DNA of 61,404 nucleotides from Alphaproteobacteria bacterium MarineAlpha9_Bin6 (GTDB lineage: Bacteria; Pseudomonadota; Alphaproteobacteria; UBA7887): the NCBI GenBank assembly GCA_002937585.1, contig PTKE01000007.1, forward strand, positions 1 through 61,404, read 5' to 3'. Of the stretch, positions 52,888 through 61,344 are shown in pieces (the first letter of the stretch is position 1; the number at the start of each line of letters is the position of its first letter). Under the pieces are notes generated by a model, which was not told the origin of the DNA, searched no databases, and worked only from the letters and a program-made list of their open reading frames with translations. Both the position numbers and the translations under genes were made by a program.

Positions 52888-53990
52888 GTGGGCTCGAACC
52901 CAGCGACAGAGACCAAACTTCCAGATGTTATCGCCATAGCCTGAAAAAGCTCACCCATAAAACCCGGCTCCGTCAAACGTCGTCGTCCAGAGTGAATCAT
53001 CTGAGACGTCTCAGCACTCACACCCTGCGCCAGGCGTTCCGCTCGCGAACTGATCCCCAGAGACTCGAGAAATGCCCCTTGCCCACGCGGCCCGTGCACC
53101 AGCGCTCCCGCCGTCCGAGCAACCTTAGACAAGGCTGCGAAGTTGACAGCACACGCAAGATCGGCACTCCCCGGACTCATTAGCGGATCGTGATGATCAT
53201 GCCCGCGCACTGCTTGCAAGCTAAAGTCCAAATAGTTGGCAACAAAATCAATGATCAGCGCAGCACCGCCAACGCGCGTTACCCTCTCCGCAATATCATG
53301 CGCCAGCGAAAGACCGGAAGGACAAACCTCCATTGCATCGGCAGATTTATTCCCACTATCCAGCCATGCCGTCGCGGGCGTTCGTCCATGTGACAACACA
53401 TATCGAAAAGCATCTGCCTGGCAAAGATCACGATCAATTAACCGTTCGCGCCAACCATCAGCACCAGCAACGAACTGGTGCACTGGAAGAGCATCAAAAA
53501 ATTCGTTGCCTATCAGCATTAGAGTACCGTCAGGAACGTCAGCGAGGCGAGAGTACCAGTCAAGTGCCGGCAGAGGCCGAAGATTAGACAATCGCTGCTG
53601 CTGTTGGCTACGCAAAACGGGGCTGGCCTCAACCAGACAAAATCGAACTGCAGCCCGAAAATCGGGCGACACCGCAATCCCCCGCCACAGATCGGAGATC
53701 AACGTGCCACGTCCCGGGCCGAGTTCCACTAACAATACTGGGTCGGGCGCACCAAGTCCTCTCCAACAATCTATAAACCAAGCCCCTATCAACTCACCAA
53801 ACATTTGGCTAATTTCGGGTGCTGTCGTGAAATCACCGCGAGTACCCAACGGATCACGAGTCGTATAGTAACCAAAACTTGGATTGTTCAGCGCCTCGCT
53901 CATATAACGGGCGACAGTGAGAGGTCCGTTCGCATTGATTAGACGACGTAGGTAGGCCGCGAGCAAACTAGATTGATGACAATTCGTCAT
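52884..53990 (-). CDS. MidA/NDUFAF7 family SAM-dependent methyltransferase
   Basis: COG1565-type protein arginine methyltransferase relative (NDUFAF7 in mitochondria acts on a complex I subunit). Family segments: RYMSEALNNPSFGYYTTRDP, GDFTTAPEISQMFGELIGAW, the SAM motif VELGPGRGTLISDLWR, and NEFFDALPVHQFV. The ATG at 53990 overlaps the lgt stop as ATGA and gives 368 residues; the track start at 54077 would run well into lgt. In bacteria its substrate is unproven, but a complex I role is plausible. Confidence 0.9.
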   Translation of the reverse strand: MTNCHQSSLLAAYLRRLINANGPLTVARYMSEALNNPSFGYYTTRDPLGTRGDFTTAPEISQMFGELIGAWFIDCWRGLGAPDPVLLVELGPGRGTLISDLWRGIAVSPDFRAAVRFCLVEASPVLRSQQQQRLSNLRPLPALDWYSRLADVPDGTLMLIGNEFFDALPVHQFVAGADGWRERLIDRDLCQADAFRYVLSHGRTPATAWLDSGNKSADAMEVCPSGLSLAHDIAERVTRVGGAALIIDFVANYLDFSLQAVRGHDHHDPLMSPGSADLACAVNFAALSKVARTAGALVHGPRGQGAFLESLGISSRAERLAQGVSAETSQMIHSGRRRLTEPGFMGELFQAMAITSGSLVSVAGFEPT

Positions 53991-54775
53991 TCTGACCGAT
54001 TGGATCGGGCGATTAGCCAGAACCCAAGTGCCGCCAATGGTATGGACAACGTTTGCCCCATGGTGACTCCGGACCAAAGAAAACCGATATGAGAATCAGG
54101 TTCACGGAATAATTCACTAGTGACTCGTGCAAATGCATACCCAACAAGAAAGGTCCCACTCAATAGGCCCGACCTACGGTGAGCGTTTCGCATATGTACC
54201 AACCACAGCATCAGTGCAAATAACAAACCGCCTTCGAGCACCGCTTCATAAAGTTGGCTTGGATGTCTAGGGACGTCACCACCTCTAGGGAAAATCATTC
54301 CCCAAGGCATTTCCGTAATTCGGCCGTAAAGCTCCCCATTAATAAAGTTTGATACGCGGCCGAGCATCAATCCAAACGGAAACGCTGGAGCCACCGCGTC
54401 TGCGACTGAAAGGACCTGGATTCCGCGCCGCCGTGCGAAGAATACAATCGCTAAAACCACCCCGATTAGGCCCCCATGGAATGACATGCCACCGCGCCAG
54501 ACAGCAAAAATTTCAAGCGGTTCCTTTATGTAATAACCAAACTGATAAAATAACGCGTAACCTAACCGACCTCCCAGGATCACACCAAGCATGATCCACA
54601 GCAGCAAATCGTCCACCATCTCGACACTTAATTCTATACGCTGCGCTTCAACGAGACGTCGGACATACTGCCAGCCAGCGACTAACCCCATCACATAGGC
54701 CAACGCATACCAGCGTACAGCCAATGGACCGATCTGGATCGCAACTGGATCGATTGCAGGGAATATGAGTCCCAC
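53987..54775 (-). CDS. lgt: Prolipoprotein diacylglyceryl transferase
   Basis: It transfers diacylglycerol to the lipobox cysteine, the first step of lipoprotein maturation. Signature regions are GGRLGYALFYQ, GGMSFHGGLIG, the key MLGRVSNFINGELYGR and HPSQLYEA. It has about seven transmembrane segments and 262 residues. The start is GTG, with GGAG about 11 bases upstream. It leads the lgt-midA-pgeF unit. Confidence 0.95.
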   Translation of the reverse strand: MGLIFPAIDPVAIQIGPLAVRWYALAYVMGLVAGWQYVRRLVEAQRIELSVEMVDDLLLWIMLGVILGGRLGYALFYQFGYYIKEPLEIFAVWRGGMSFHGGLIGVVLAIVFFARRRGIQVLSVADAVAPAFPFGLMLGRVSNFINGELYGRITEMPWGMIFPRGGDVPRHPSQLYEAVLEGGLLFALMLWLVHMRNAHRRSGLLSGTFLVGYAFARVTSELFREPDSHIGFLWSGVTMGQTLSIPLAALGFWLIARSNRSE

Positions 54776-54897
54776 TAGGATTTTTTCTCCATTCGATCAC
54801 ATCCGATAACTAGCGCAGCATTTATGCCTGCACTGGAATAGCGTTTCCGTTGGTACGAGAGACCCCATCCTCGCGTCTTCTGCGACCGGATCATGAC

Positions 54898-55899
54898 CTA
54901 GAGATAAGGGTCGGTAGTGGCGAGAAAATTATTTATGTAATCCGAGATACCTGCCTCTAAGCTAGTAAATGGAGCCGAGTAACCGGCTGAGCGCAGCTGC
55001 AACATCTGAGCCTCTGTGAAATATTGGTATCTATCCCGGATAGAACTAGGCATATCAATATATTGGATTTGAGAAGTTTTACCCAGCGCAGAGAATAATG
55101 CCTTTGCCAGGTCAGCAAAACTGCGCGCCTGGCCAGTACCCAAATTAAATAAGCCGTTTACCTCTGGATTGTCGAACAACCACAGGATTACGTCGGTGCA
55201 ATCACGCACATAAATAAAGTCCCGCCGCTGGCCACCGTCTTCGCAATCAGGCCGATACGATCTAAACAGCGTCACCGGTTTTCCAAGTTCAGCAGACGGA
55301 TACTTTTGGGCCACAACGCTTTTCATTAGACCCTTGTGATATTCGTTGGGACCATAGACGTTGAAAAACTTAAGCCCCACATACTGCGGCGGGCGAGTGC
55401 GCGGATCCATGGCCAAATGAGCCACGCGTTGGTCAAATAGATGCTTGCTCCAACCGTAAGGATTCAGAGGTTTGAGCTGATCCAGCTGTGAAACATCAAG
55501 ACCGTCGGCAAATCCGGCTCTGCCGTCGCCATAAGTTGCAGCCGACGACGCATAGATTAAGCGCACCTCCTGCTCTGCACATAAACGCCACAGATCGAGA
55601 CTAAAACGGAAATTCTGGGATAAGATCAAATCAACATCTGACTCAGTGGTCGAGGAATTTGCCCCCATATGAAATACTGCCTCAACACGGCCCCAGACTC
55701 CGCCATCGGCATGCTCCCGCATATAAGTAAACAGATCCTCTGGATTTACGATTTCAGCAATTTGCCGACGTGCTAGGTTGCGCCACTTGTCGTCCATACC
55801 CAAGTGGTCACATAAAACTATATCTTTGCGGCCCCGCGCATTTAGCGCTGCGATCAAGTTGGAACCGATAAATCCAGCGCCGCCAGTTACAATGATCAT
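54898..55899 (-). CDS. hldD: ADP-L-glycero-D-manno-heptose 6-epimerase
   Basis: A short-chain dehydrogenase of the RfaD/HldD type that makes ADP-L-glycero-D-manno-heptose for the lipopolysaccharide core. Motifs are VTGGAGFIGSNL (NADP site), DHLGMDDKWRNL, the MGANSSTTE segment, catalytic YGWSKHLFD (YxxxK) and KFFNVYGPNEYHKG. The length of 333 residues matches. No clear Shine-Dalgarno is present; the ATG sits 4 nt after a hairpin (see the intergenic feature). It implies a heptose-containing LPS. Confidence 0.92.
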   Translation of the reverse strand: MIIVTGGAGFIGSNLIAALNARGRKDIVLCDHLGMDDKWRNLARRQIAEIVNPEDLFTYMREHADGGVWGRVEAVFHMGANSSTTESDVDLILSQNFRFSLDLWRLCAEQEVRLIYASSAATYGDGRAGFADGLDVSQLDQLKPLNPYGWSKHLFDQRVAHLAMDPRTRPPQYVGLKFFNVYGPNEYHKGLMKSVVAQKYPSAELGKPVTLFRSYRPDCEDGGQRRDFIYVRDCTDVILWLFDNPEVNGLFNLGTGQARSFADLAKALFSALGKTSQIQYIDMPSSIRDRYQYFTEAQMLQLRSAGYSAPFTSLEAGISDYINNFLATTDPYL

Positions 55900-55903
55900 T
55901 GGC

Positions 55904-55934
55904 GCGGGTTATAGAGCCCGCCTAAACCGCGGGC
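55904..55934. promoter_or_regulatory. Three-part inverted repeat between hldD and ubiK
   Basis: GCGGG (55904-55908), GCCCGC (55916-55921) and GCGGGC (55929-55934) allow two exclusive hairpins: the outer left copy with the middle one (5-base stem), or the middle with the right copy (6-base stem). On the hldD transcript the left hairpin ends 4 bases before the ATG, in place of a Shine-Dalgarno. This resembles an attenuator-like switch, but function is inferred from geometry only. Confidence 0.45.
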
Positions 55935-56004
55935 AAGTAATTGCGGCTTTCATCATCATGCGCTAACAACAGCGTTATGGGTTAAGCCTAGGGAGAAAAG
56001 CACC

Positions 56005-56349
56005 ATGCAGACTGACAACCGTTTGTTCGACGACTTGGCTCGATTAGCCGGCGGCGCATTCTCTTCGTTTACAGCACTTAAAGACGAGGCAGAATCTAGG
56101 CTGCGTGTCCAGATTGAGCGCATCTTAGTGCGCATGGATTTAGTCCGACGTGATGAGTTTGACGCCGTTCGCGCCATGGCTATCAAGGCCCGGGAGGAAA
56201 ATGTGATATTAGGAGCTCGGATCGAGACCCTGGAAAGCCGATTGGTATCGCCTAGGAAAGCCGCACGCTCTGATACATCTCTGAGGAAAAACAAACCCCG
56301 CCTGACCAAAAAACGGGGTCCGAAAGAGCAGGACGTGGGGACGCAATAA
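56005..56349 (+). CDS. ubiK: BMFP domain accessory factor UbiK family
   Basis: A 114-residue protein. It begins NRLFDDLARLAGGAFSSFTAL, then has a helical stretch (KDEAESRLRVQIERILVRMD) and a coiled coil that ends in ARIETLESRL, the BMFP pattern. The basic C-terminal tail (KKNKPRLTKKRGPK-like) is not conserved. UbiK helps ubiquinone biosynthesis protein complexes and binds membranes. SD AGGGAG lies about nine bases upstream. It is first in a unit with proC. Confidence 0.88.
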   Translation: MQTDNRLFDDLARLAGGAFSSFTALKDEAESRLRVQIERILVRMDLVRRDEFDAVRAMAIKAREENVILGARIETLESRLVSPRKAARSDTSLRKNKPRLTKKRGPKEQDVGTQ

Positions 56350-56361
56350 GGAGTAATAAAA

Positions 56362-57198
56362 ATGGGCGCGGATACGAATACGGGTCGCGTACTAATGGTG
56401 GGAGCGGGTAAGATGGGCGGCGCTCTGATTGAGAGCTGGCTCAAAAAGCAAACCACACAACCAAGCGACATTGTGCTCGTCGAGCCAAATGTCACACGAG
56501 CCAAATATTTCCGAGACACCTATACCCTTTATACTTTTGAAACCCCCGAGGCGATCAACACCGGACTGGGGGAAGCCACCATACTGTTTGCTGTAAAGCC
56601 ACAGGTGATGGATGAGGTGGTACCACTATACAAACCGCTTATCCAGCCCGGAAGGCTAGTCCTGTCGATAGCTGCAGGTACACCAATCAGCTATTTCGAA
56701 CATCAACTGGGAGCAAATACGGCAGTGGTTCGCGCTATGCCCAATACTCCAGCGTCCATTGGACACGGAATTACGGTGCTTTGCGCTAACACCCATGTCA
56801 GCGCTGAACAACGAGCGCGCTGTGAAATTCTGATCGGTGCGGTGGGTCAAGTCGAATGGATTGAAGACGAATCCCTGATGGACGCGGTAACCGCTGTGTC
56901 TGGTAGTGGTCCAGCCTACGTGTTTCTATTGATCGAGGCGCTAGCACAAGCGGGTATTAGTGCGGGATTGGCCGCAGATCTAGCGAATCGCTTAGCACTC
57001 ACCACCGTGGCTGGTGCCGGCGCACTTGCCGAGCAAACTGAGGACTCTCCAACCGTACTGCGTCAGAACGTCACGAGCCCGGGAGGCACTACAGCCGCTG
57101 CGCTTGAAGTGCTAATGGCCGATGACGGATTGCAACAACTCATGGCAAGAGCCGTCACAGCCGCCAAGGAGCGTGGTCGAGAACTCGCCATAGCATAG
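56362..57198 (+). CDS. proC: Pyrroline-5-carboxylate reductase
   Basis: Last step of proline synthesis. NAD(P)-binding VGAGKMGGALIESWL, VLSIAAGTPISYFE, AMPNTPASIGHG, the SGSGPAYVFLLIEALAQAG segment and NVTSPGGTTAAALE are all present. Length 278 residues. A perfect AAGGAG lies eight bases before the ATG. It is 12 bases after ubiK, so they share an operon. Confidence 0.96.
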   Translation: MGADTNTGRVLMVGAGKMGGALIESWLKKQTTQPSDIVLVEPNVTRAKYFRDTYTLYTFETPEAINTGLGEATILFAVKPQVMDEVVPLYKPLIQPGRLVLSIAAGTPISYFEHQLGANTAVVRAMPNTPASIGHGITVLCANTHVSAEQRARCEILIGAVGQVEWIEDESLMDAVTAVSGSGPAYVFLLIEALAQAGISAGLAADLANRLALTTVAGAGALAEQTEDSPTVLRQNVTSPGGTTAAALEVLMADDGLQQLMARAVTAAKERGRELAIA

Positions 57199-57248
57199 GA
57201 CATAACCATAATTTGGTTTAAGTCAGGACCTTTTTCACCGCCACTTAC

Positions 57249-57262
57249 ATGCTTCCAAGCAT
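57249..57262. repeat. Short palindrome after proC
   Basis: ATGCTT-CC-AAGCAT is a perfect 6-base inverted repeat with a 2-base centre in the 83-base gap between the convergent proC and rpoH-like genes. It has no T-run and is more like a protein-binding site than a terminator. No other regulatory signal was recognised in this gap. Confidence 0.3.
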
Positions 57263-57281
57263 ATGGGGACCCTATGAGGAG

Positions 57282-58226
57282 TCACGTTGGCACACGCTGT
57301 TGATCTGCCATTGAGTGAAAATCAACCGAATGGCGTCCATACAATATCGTAACCAACATATCCATATTAGGCGAGTAAACCCAAAATGCACCGAGCCCGT
57401 CTACCTTCGGCAAAATAAATGCCCTCAGTTTAGTCATCGCACGAACTTCAATTTGCCGGACCCGCTCTTTTAAAAGACCAAGCTCTTTACTCACCGATTC
57501 CAATGTCTTCTTGACGTCCGACGATAAATACCGACTTCGTATAACCGACACCTCCCTCTTAGTGAGCTCCGCCAAACCTGCCGTCAGCAGCCCACGTCTC
57601 ACTCGCAGATTATTACGCTCCTCTCTTCGCTGATCCGGTGTTGGCGCTAAATCAGGCAGGAGATTCACCCATTCCTCAGCGTTTCCCGGTTCGCCTATGT
57701 CGTTGAGAGAATAATCGGGACCTACAAAACGCTGCTCCATTCGGCGAACATGTCTCTGTGACACTCGAAGCATGAGCGCTACGCGGCAGACTCCCTTGTC
57801 ACTCAATGAATCACCTGTTTCGTTCAAAACGGCGCTCAAACGGCGCAAGTCAAAAAATTGGGTTTTTTGGGCGCTGGTGGTGCCGATTCGCACCAATGAC
57901 CAAGACCGCATCGCATGCTCCTGGATCGCAGCTTTAATCCACCAGATGCAGTACGTCGAAAAGCGGGCACCTTTATCAGGATTGAAACGATGCAAGGCCT
58001 GCATCAAACCAACACAGCCTTCCTGGACCAGATCGGCTTTACCCAACCCCGGACCACCATAACGTTCAGCAACCCGAATAATTAATCGTAGATGGCTTCC
58101 AACCAAGCATGTCACCGCTTTCTGATCTCCTGCCCGTGCTCGGCGCGCAAGATCTCTCTCCTCCTCGCGCGAAAGCATTGGCCGACGTCGCGCCTCGAAT
58201 TTCAACCAGGCCTCTACTTTCGACAT
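57282..58226 (-). CDS. RpoH-like alternative RNA polymerase sigma factor (sigma-32 family)
   Basis: A sigma-70 family protein with region 2 intact: LVGSHLRLIIRVAERYGG, KADLVQEGCVGLMQALHRF (2.2), KGARFSTYCIWWIKAAIQEH (2.3-2.4) and region 4.2 (LLKERVRQIEVRAMTKLRAF). The RpoH box, usually QKKLFFNLRR, reads QKTQFFDLRRL, so this is a divergent RpoH paralogue. The track start (58247) is TTG; the ATG at 58226 is preceded by GGCGGGGAATGTG and is used here (314 residues). It is divergent from the COQ9-type gene. Confidence 0.88.
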   Translation of the reverse strand: MSKVEAWLKFEARRRPMLSREEERDLARRARAGDQKAVTCLVGSHLRLIIRVAERYGGPGLGKADLVQEGCVGLMQALHRFNPDKGARFSTYCIWWIKAAIQEHAMRSWSLVRIGTTSAQKTQFFDLRRLSAVLNETGDSLSDKGVCRVALMLRVSQRHVRRMEQRFVGPDYSLNDIGEPGNAEEWVNLLPDLAPTPDQRREERNNLRVRRGLLTAGLAELTKREVSVIRSRYLSSDVKKTLESVSKELGLLKERVRQIEVRAMTKLRAFILPKVDGLGAFWVYSPNMDMLVTILYGRHSVDFHSMADQQRVPT

Positions 58227-58313
58227 CACATTCCCCGCCCAAAGCAAATTATTGGCGCATTGGCTAGTCGTAACTTATCCGAAAATAGTATGGTAAAATG
58301 AAATGGCCTGCTG

Positions 58314-58946
58314 ATGACAAAACGAACTCCATCTCCCCGCAACAAACCGGATCCGCCGTCTCTAATTATTGACACCGCGCTAGCGCTGGCAGCGCGCGAC
58401 GGATGGGCGCAGTTGTCCATAAGAGACATTGCGGTCGCCGCGAACGTACCAATTGGCGAAGCATTCGCCATATTCCCATCAAAACAAGCAATACTGACTG
58501 CTTTTCGCAATCGTATCGACCAAACCGTTGTTGCAGGCACAGAACTTGATTCACTGGACGGAGCGGTGCGAGACCGGTTATTTGACATTCTGATGCGCCG
58601 CCTAGAGGTCCTACTTCCCTGGAAGGAAGGGGTCGCAGCGATCGCTCGCGACACTCTGCGCGACCCACTGGAAAGCCTTCATGGAATCACCTCCCTTAAT
58701 CGCTCGATGGCGCTCATGGCAGAATGTGCAGGAATATCGTCAAGCGGCCTACGTGGCCGCACCCGTATTCGCGGTTTAACAGTGATTTATTTGTTTGTTC
58801 TGCGCCGCTGGCTGAACGACGACAGCACGGATATGGCACCAACGATGGCAGAGCTAGACGGAAAGCTAAAGACCGCCGAGGAATTTTTGCAACGCCTATG
58901 TCCACTGGTTCAGGGTAACCACAGGAAGACAGAGAGAGAGAAGTAG
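58314..58946 (+). CDS. COQ9/TetR-like protein
   Basis: The N-terminal ~60 residues form a TetR-type helix-turn-helix (LIIDTALALAARDGWAQLSI, RDIAVAANVPIGEAFAIFPS), and the C-terminal half (VYLFVLRRWLNDDSTDMAPT-like, read as VIYLFVLRRWLNDDS then LDGKLKTAEEFL) matches COQ9 and related TetR proteins. In eukaryotes COQ9 aids ubiquinone synthesis with COQ7. Whether this one binds DNA or lipid is open. It is 88 bases from, and divergent to, the sigma factor gene; ubiK is 2 kb away, another Q-related gene. Confidence 0.83.
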   Translation: MTKRTPSPRNKPDPPSLIIDTALALAARDGWAQLSIRDIAVAANVPIGEAFAIFPSKQAILTAFRNRIDQTVVAGTELDSLDGAVRDRLFDILMRRLEVLLPWKEGVAAIARDTLRDPLESLHGITSLNRSMALMAECAGISSSGLRGRTRIRGLTVIYLFVLRRWLNDDSTDMAPTMAELDGKLKTAEEFLQRLCPLVQGNHRKTEREK

Positions 58947-59058
58947 CCCATAATTAAGGGACCCTACCTAGCTTGACACCGCCAACACTTAAATAAGCGT
59001 TACTATACCTTCCACCAATAGCTTTTATCAGGCACGGAACATTTGCATCCGCACACGG

Positions 59059-60372
59059 TCAAACCGGCAATCGGATTAGAGCGCGCAAACCGCCAGCCGC
59101 GGACTCTCCCAGCAACAAATCACCACCATGATTACGAACAACGTCACGTGCAATGGTGAGACCAAGGCCAACGCCACCAGTCTCAGCATTCCGCGATTGG
59201 TCGATACGGAAAAACGGTTTAAACACTGATTCTCGTTGTGCTTTTGGAATGCCAGGGCCGTCATCATCAACTGTTATTTCAACTATATCGCCTTTTCTGG
59301 TAGCACCCACGTAAACCTCATGGCTATGGCGCGATGCGTTGTCGATTAGGTTCGTCAACGCACGCTTGATTGCATGCTGCCGAACCGTTATCTGGACCCC
59401 AATCACATTCTCGAGCGCGACGTCGGCCCCGTTACGGCGTGAATCTTCCGCCACCTCTTCCAGGATATCTTGAAGGGACACCTGTACCGGCACTTCACTA
59501 CCTTCACCACGCGCAAAGGCTAGATAACCATCCACCATTTTCTCCATCTCCGAGACATCACCACGCAGCCCTGCTGCGTAATCGCTTTCGGGCAACATAG
59601 CGAGCTGAAGCTTCATACGAGTTAGTGGGGTACGGAGGTCGTGACTCACACCGGCTAGCATTTCAGTACGTTGGGTAATCTGGCGCTGAATTCTCTCTCG
59701 CATACGCAAAAATGCGTTCGCGGCTTGCCTAACTTCTCTCGCCCCTTCAGGCTTAAAGTTAACTACCTGCATCCCTTTGCCGAAGCTTTCGGCCGCCTGA
59801 GCAAGGCGCCTGATAGGGCGGATCTGGCCTCGCAAAAAGTATATTGCGATCGCAAGCAAAATCAGAGATGTGCCAACCATCCACGCAATGAATATATATG
59901 TTGTCGAGCTAAACAATCGTTTGCGGGGCGCAGTAACTTCAAGCACGCCATTCGCCAACTGAACTCGAATTGTCACTTGTTCACCATTGGAAGTGTCAAA
60001 ATGAAATGGATACGCAAGCTGCTCAGGCAACACTCGCTCAAGAGTCCAATCAACGGCCCCAAAAGAGCGATGCGGAGGCGAAGCCGGCAATTTTTCACCC
60101 TCTCTCCAATCCGAAATCATAGAAAAATTGTGGCGCGCCCGATCCAATATCCAATCGCGTTCAGGTCCATCAGGATAGGTCTCAATAGCCTCAACCAGCA
60201 CCGAAATATCCCCGCCCAAACCGAGAGCAAGTCGCCGCCCAACGTCCTCCCAGTGGCGATTATAAAACACAAACGCGGAGACCACTTGTAGCACCAACAA
60301 AGGCAGCAACAATATTAGCAGCGATCGGCCGAAGAACGAGCGCGGCACTATGCGACGTCGCCGTAGTAGCAT
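59059..60372 (-). CDS. Sensor histidine kinase, EnvZ-like
   Basis: An inner-membrane kinase: TM1 (LLILLLPLLVLQVVSAFVFY), a periplasmic region of about 130 residues, TM2 (TYIFIAWMVGTSLILLAIAI), HAMP (RGQIRPIRRLAQAAESFGKG), the phospho-acceptor His in AGVSHDLRTPLTRMKLQL, and the ATPase motifs LIDNASRHS (N), DDDGPGIP (G1) and GGVGLGLTIARDVV (G2). The length of 437 residues suits EnvZ-like kinases. It follows the response regulator after 15 bases. The input signal is unknown. Confidence 0.92.
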   Translation of the reverse strand: MLLRRRRIVPRSFFGRSLLILLLPLLVLQVVSAFVFYNRHWEDVGRRLALGLGGDISVLVEAIETYPDGPERDWILDRARHNFSMISDWREGEKLPASPPHRSFGAVDWTLERVLPEQLAYPFHFDTSNGEQVTIRVQLANGVLEVTAPRKRLFSSTTYIFIAWMVGTSLILLAIAIYFLRGQIRPIRRLAQAAESFGKGMQVVNFKPEGAREVRQAANAFLRMRERIQRQITQRTEMLAGVSHDLRTPLTRMKLQLAMLPESDYAAGLRGDVSEMEKMVDGYLAFARGEGSEVPVQVSLQDILEEVAEDSRRNGADVALENVIGVQITVRQHAIKRALTNLIDNASRHSHEVYVGATRKGDIVEITVDDDGPGIPKAQRESVFKPFFRIDQSRNAETGGVGLGLTIARDVVRNHGGDLLLGESAAGGLRALIRLPV

Positions 60373-60387
60373 TACCGAAAGCGCAAC

Positions 60388-61170
60388 TCAGTTAACCCGC
60401 AGAACATAACCCTCTCCACGCACAGTGAGCAGATAGCGCGGGTGACTTAGGTCACTTTCAATTTTTCGCCTTAACCGCGCAATCTGCACATCAACAGTCC
60501 GAGGGCTGACCCCCATGCGAGCAGCCAAAAAATCGCGAGACACTGTGCCACCGACATGACGAGCAAACGCACGGAGTAGACCAATCTCACCCGAAGTTAA
60601 TTTAATTGTCTCCTCGCCGCGAAGAAGCTCTCCGCGTGATCCATCGAATGCAAACTCACCAAACCGAATCACATCTCCGCCCGCCATCGCACTTGTTCGA
60701 GCCCGCCTTAGAATGGCGTTCAACCGCAGCACAAGTTCACGCGGTTCAAATGGCTTCGCCAAATAATCGTCGGCGCCCCCTTCGAAGCCGGCAATCCGAT
60801 CTTCAATTTCATCCATCGCTGTGAGCAATAGGATAGGGATATCACCTTTAGCCCTCAGTGCGTGCATAAGTTCGATACCATTCTCTCCTGGCATCATCAC
60901 GTCGAGCACAAGTGCATCAAAATTCAAATGACGAAGCTTAGCACGAGCATCAGCTGCATCATCAGCGGTCGCAACCAAAAACCCATTTTCTGCCAGAAAA
61001 TCGCGCAACAGTGACCGCAATCGTCGATCGTCATCGACAACTAAAACGTGCGGTTGTTGGGATATCAGCGACACATCTTGAGTCCCACCCTTATCCAAAC
61101 TCATCGACCTCCCCTCCGCGTTGGGATTTTCGCCAGAAAAAACAGTTTGCTTTTGTTCGTTTCCGTTCAT
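60388..61170 (-). CDS. OmpR-family response regulator
   Basis: The receiver domain has VLVVDDDRRLRSLL (acidic pocket), the phospho-acceptor in LVLDVMMPGENG, LLTAMDE and YLAKPFEPREL. The C-terminal winged helix includes VSPRTVDVQIARLRRKIE and LTVRGEGYVLR. An N-terminal extension of about 40 residues precedes the receiver; an ATG at 61104 is an alternative start. It is cotranscribed with the EnvZ-like kinase gene, forming a two-component system that probably controls envelope genes. Confidence 0.92.
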   Translation of the reverse strand: MNGNEQKQTVFSGENPNAEGRSMSLDKGGTQDVSLISQQPHVLVVDDDRRLRSLLRDFLAENGFLVATADDAADARAKLRHLNFDALVLDVMMPGENGIELMHALRAKGDIPILLLTAMDEIEDRIAGFEGGADDYLAKPFEPRELVLRLNAILRRARTSAMAGGDVIRFGEFAFDGSRGELLRGEETIKLTSGEIGLLRAFARHVGGTVSRDFLAARMGVSPRTVDVQIARLRRKIESDLSHPRYLLTVRGEGYVLRVN

Positions 61171-61344
61171 GAAGTAAGCCTCATTCTAACCTGAACTCCC
61201 ATGAAAAGGCAGTTTTGGCGACTAGTTTGGTCTTATGTCTTCACACGTAAAAACACCCAAACAGTACTAATTTCGAAAGCGACGAGGCGTCCTATGACAC
61301 CAACTATTTCAGATCTTGGTGGAAAATCAGCTCAAAACCCTCAC
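61171..61344. other. Non-coding spacer upstream of the response regulator
   Basis: Apart from the response regulator's leader, nothing supported was seen. The only plus-strand start that opens a frame here is a short one (MTPTISDLGGKSAQN-like, 22 codons) which I do not accept as a gene. Confidence 0.35.

Noticed and set aside
53236-53868. 210-residue plus-strand ORF opposite the MidA-type gene
   Set aside because: Long but antisense to a gene with definite SAM and NDUFAF7 motifs; composition is serine/arginine rich as expected of a shadow frame.
58926-58943. AGAGAG run at the end of the COQ9-type gene
   Set aside because: Short purine run that codes for the last residues; not long enough to be a microsatellite of interest.
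58973-59006. TTGACA followed by TACTAT in the COQ9/kinase gap
   Set aside because: Spacer of 22 bases is too long and no gene or RNA follows in that direction.
59671-60291. 206-residue plus-strand ORF opposite the histidine kinase
   Set aside because: Antisense shadow; the kinase frame has all expected motifs.
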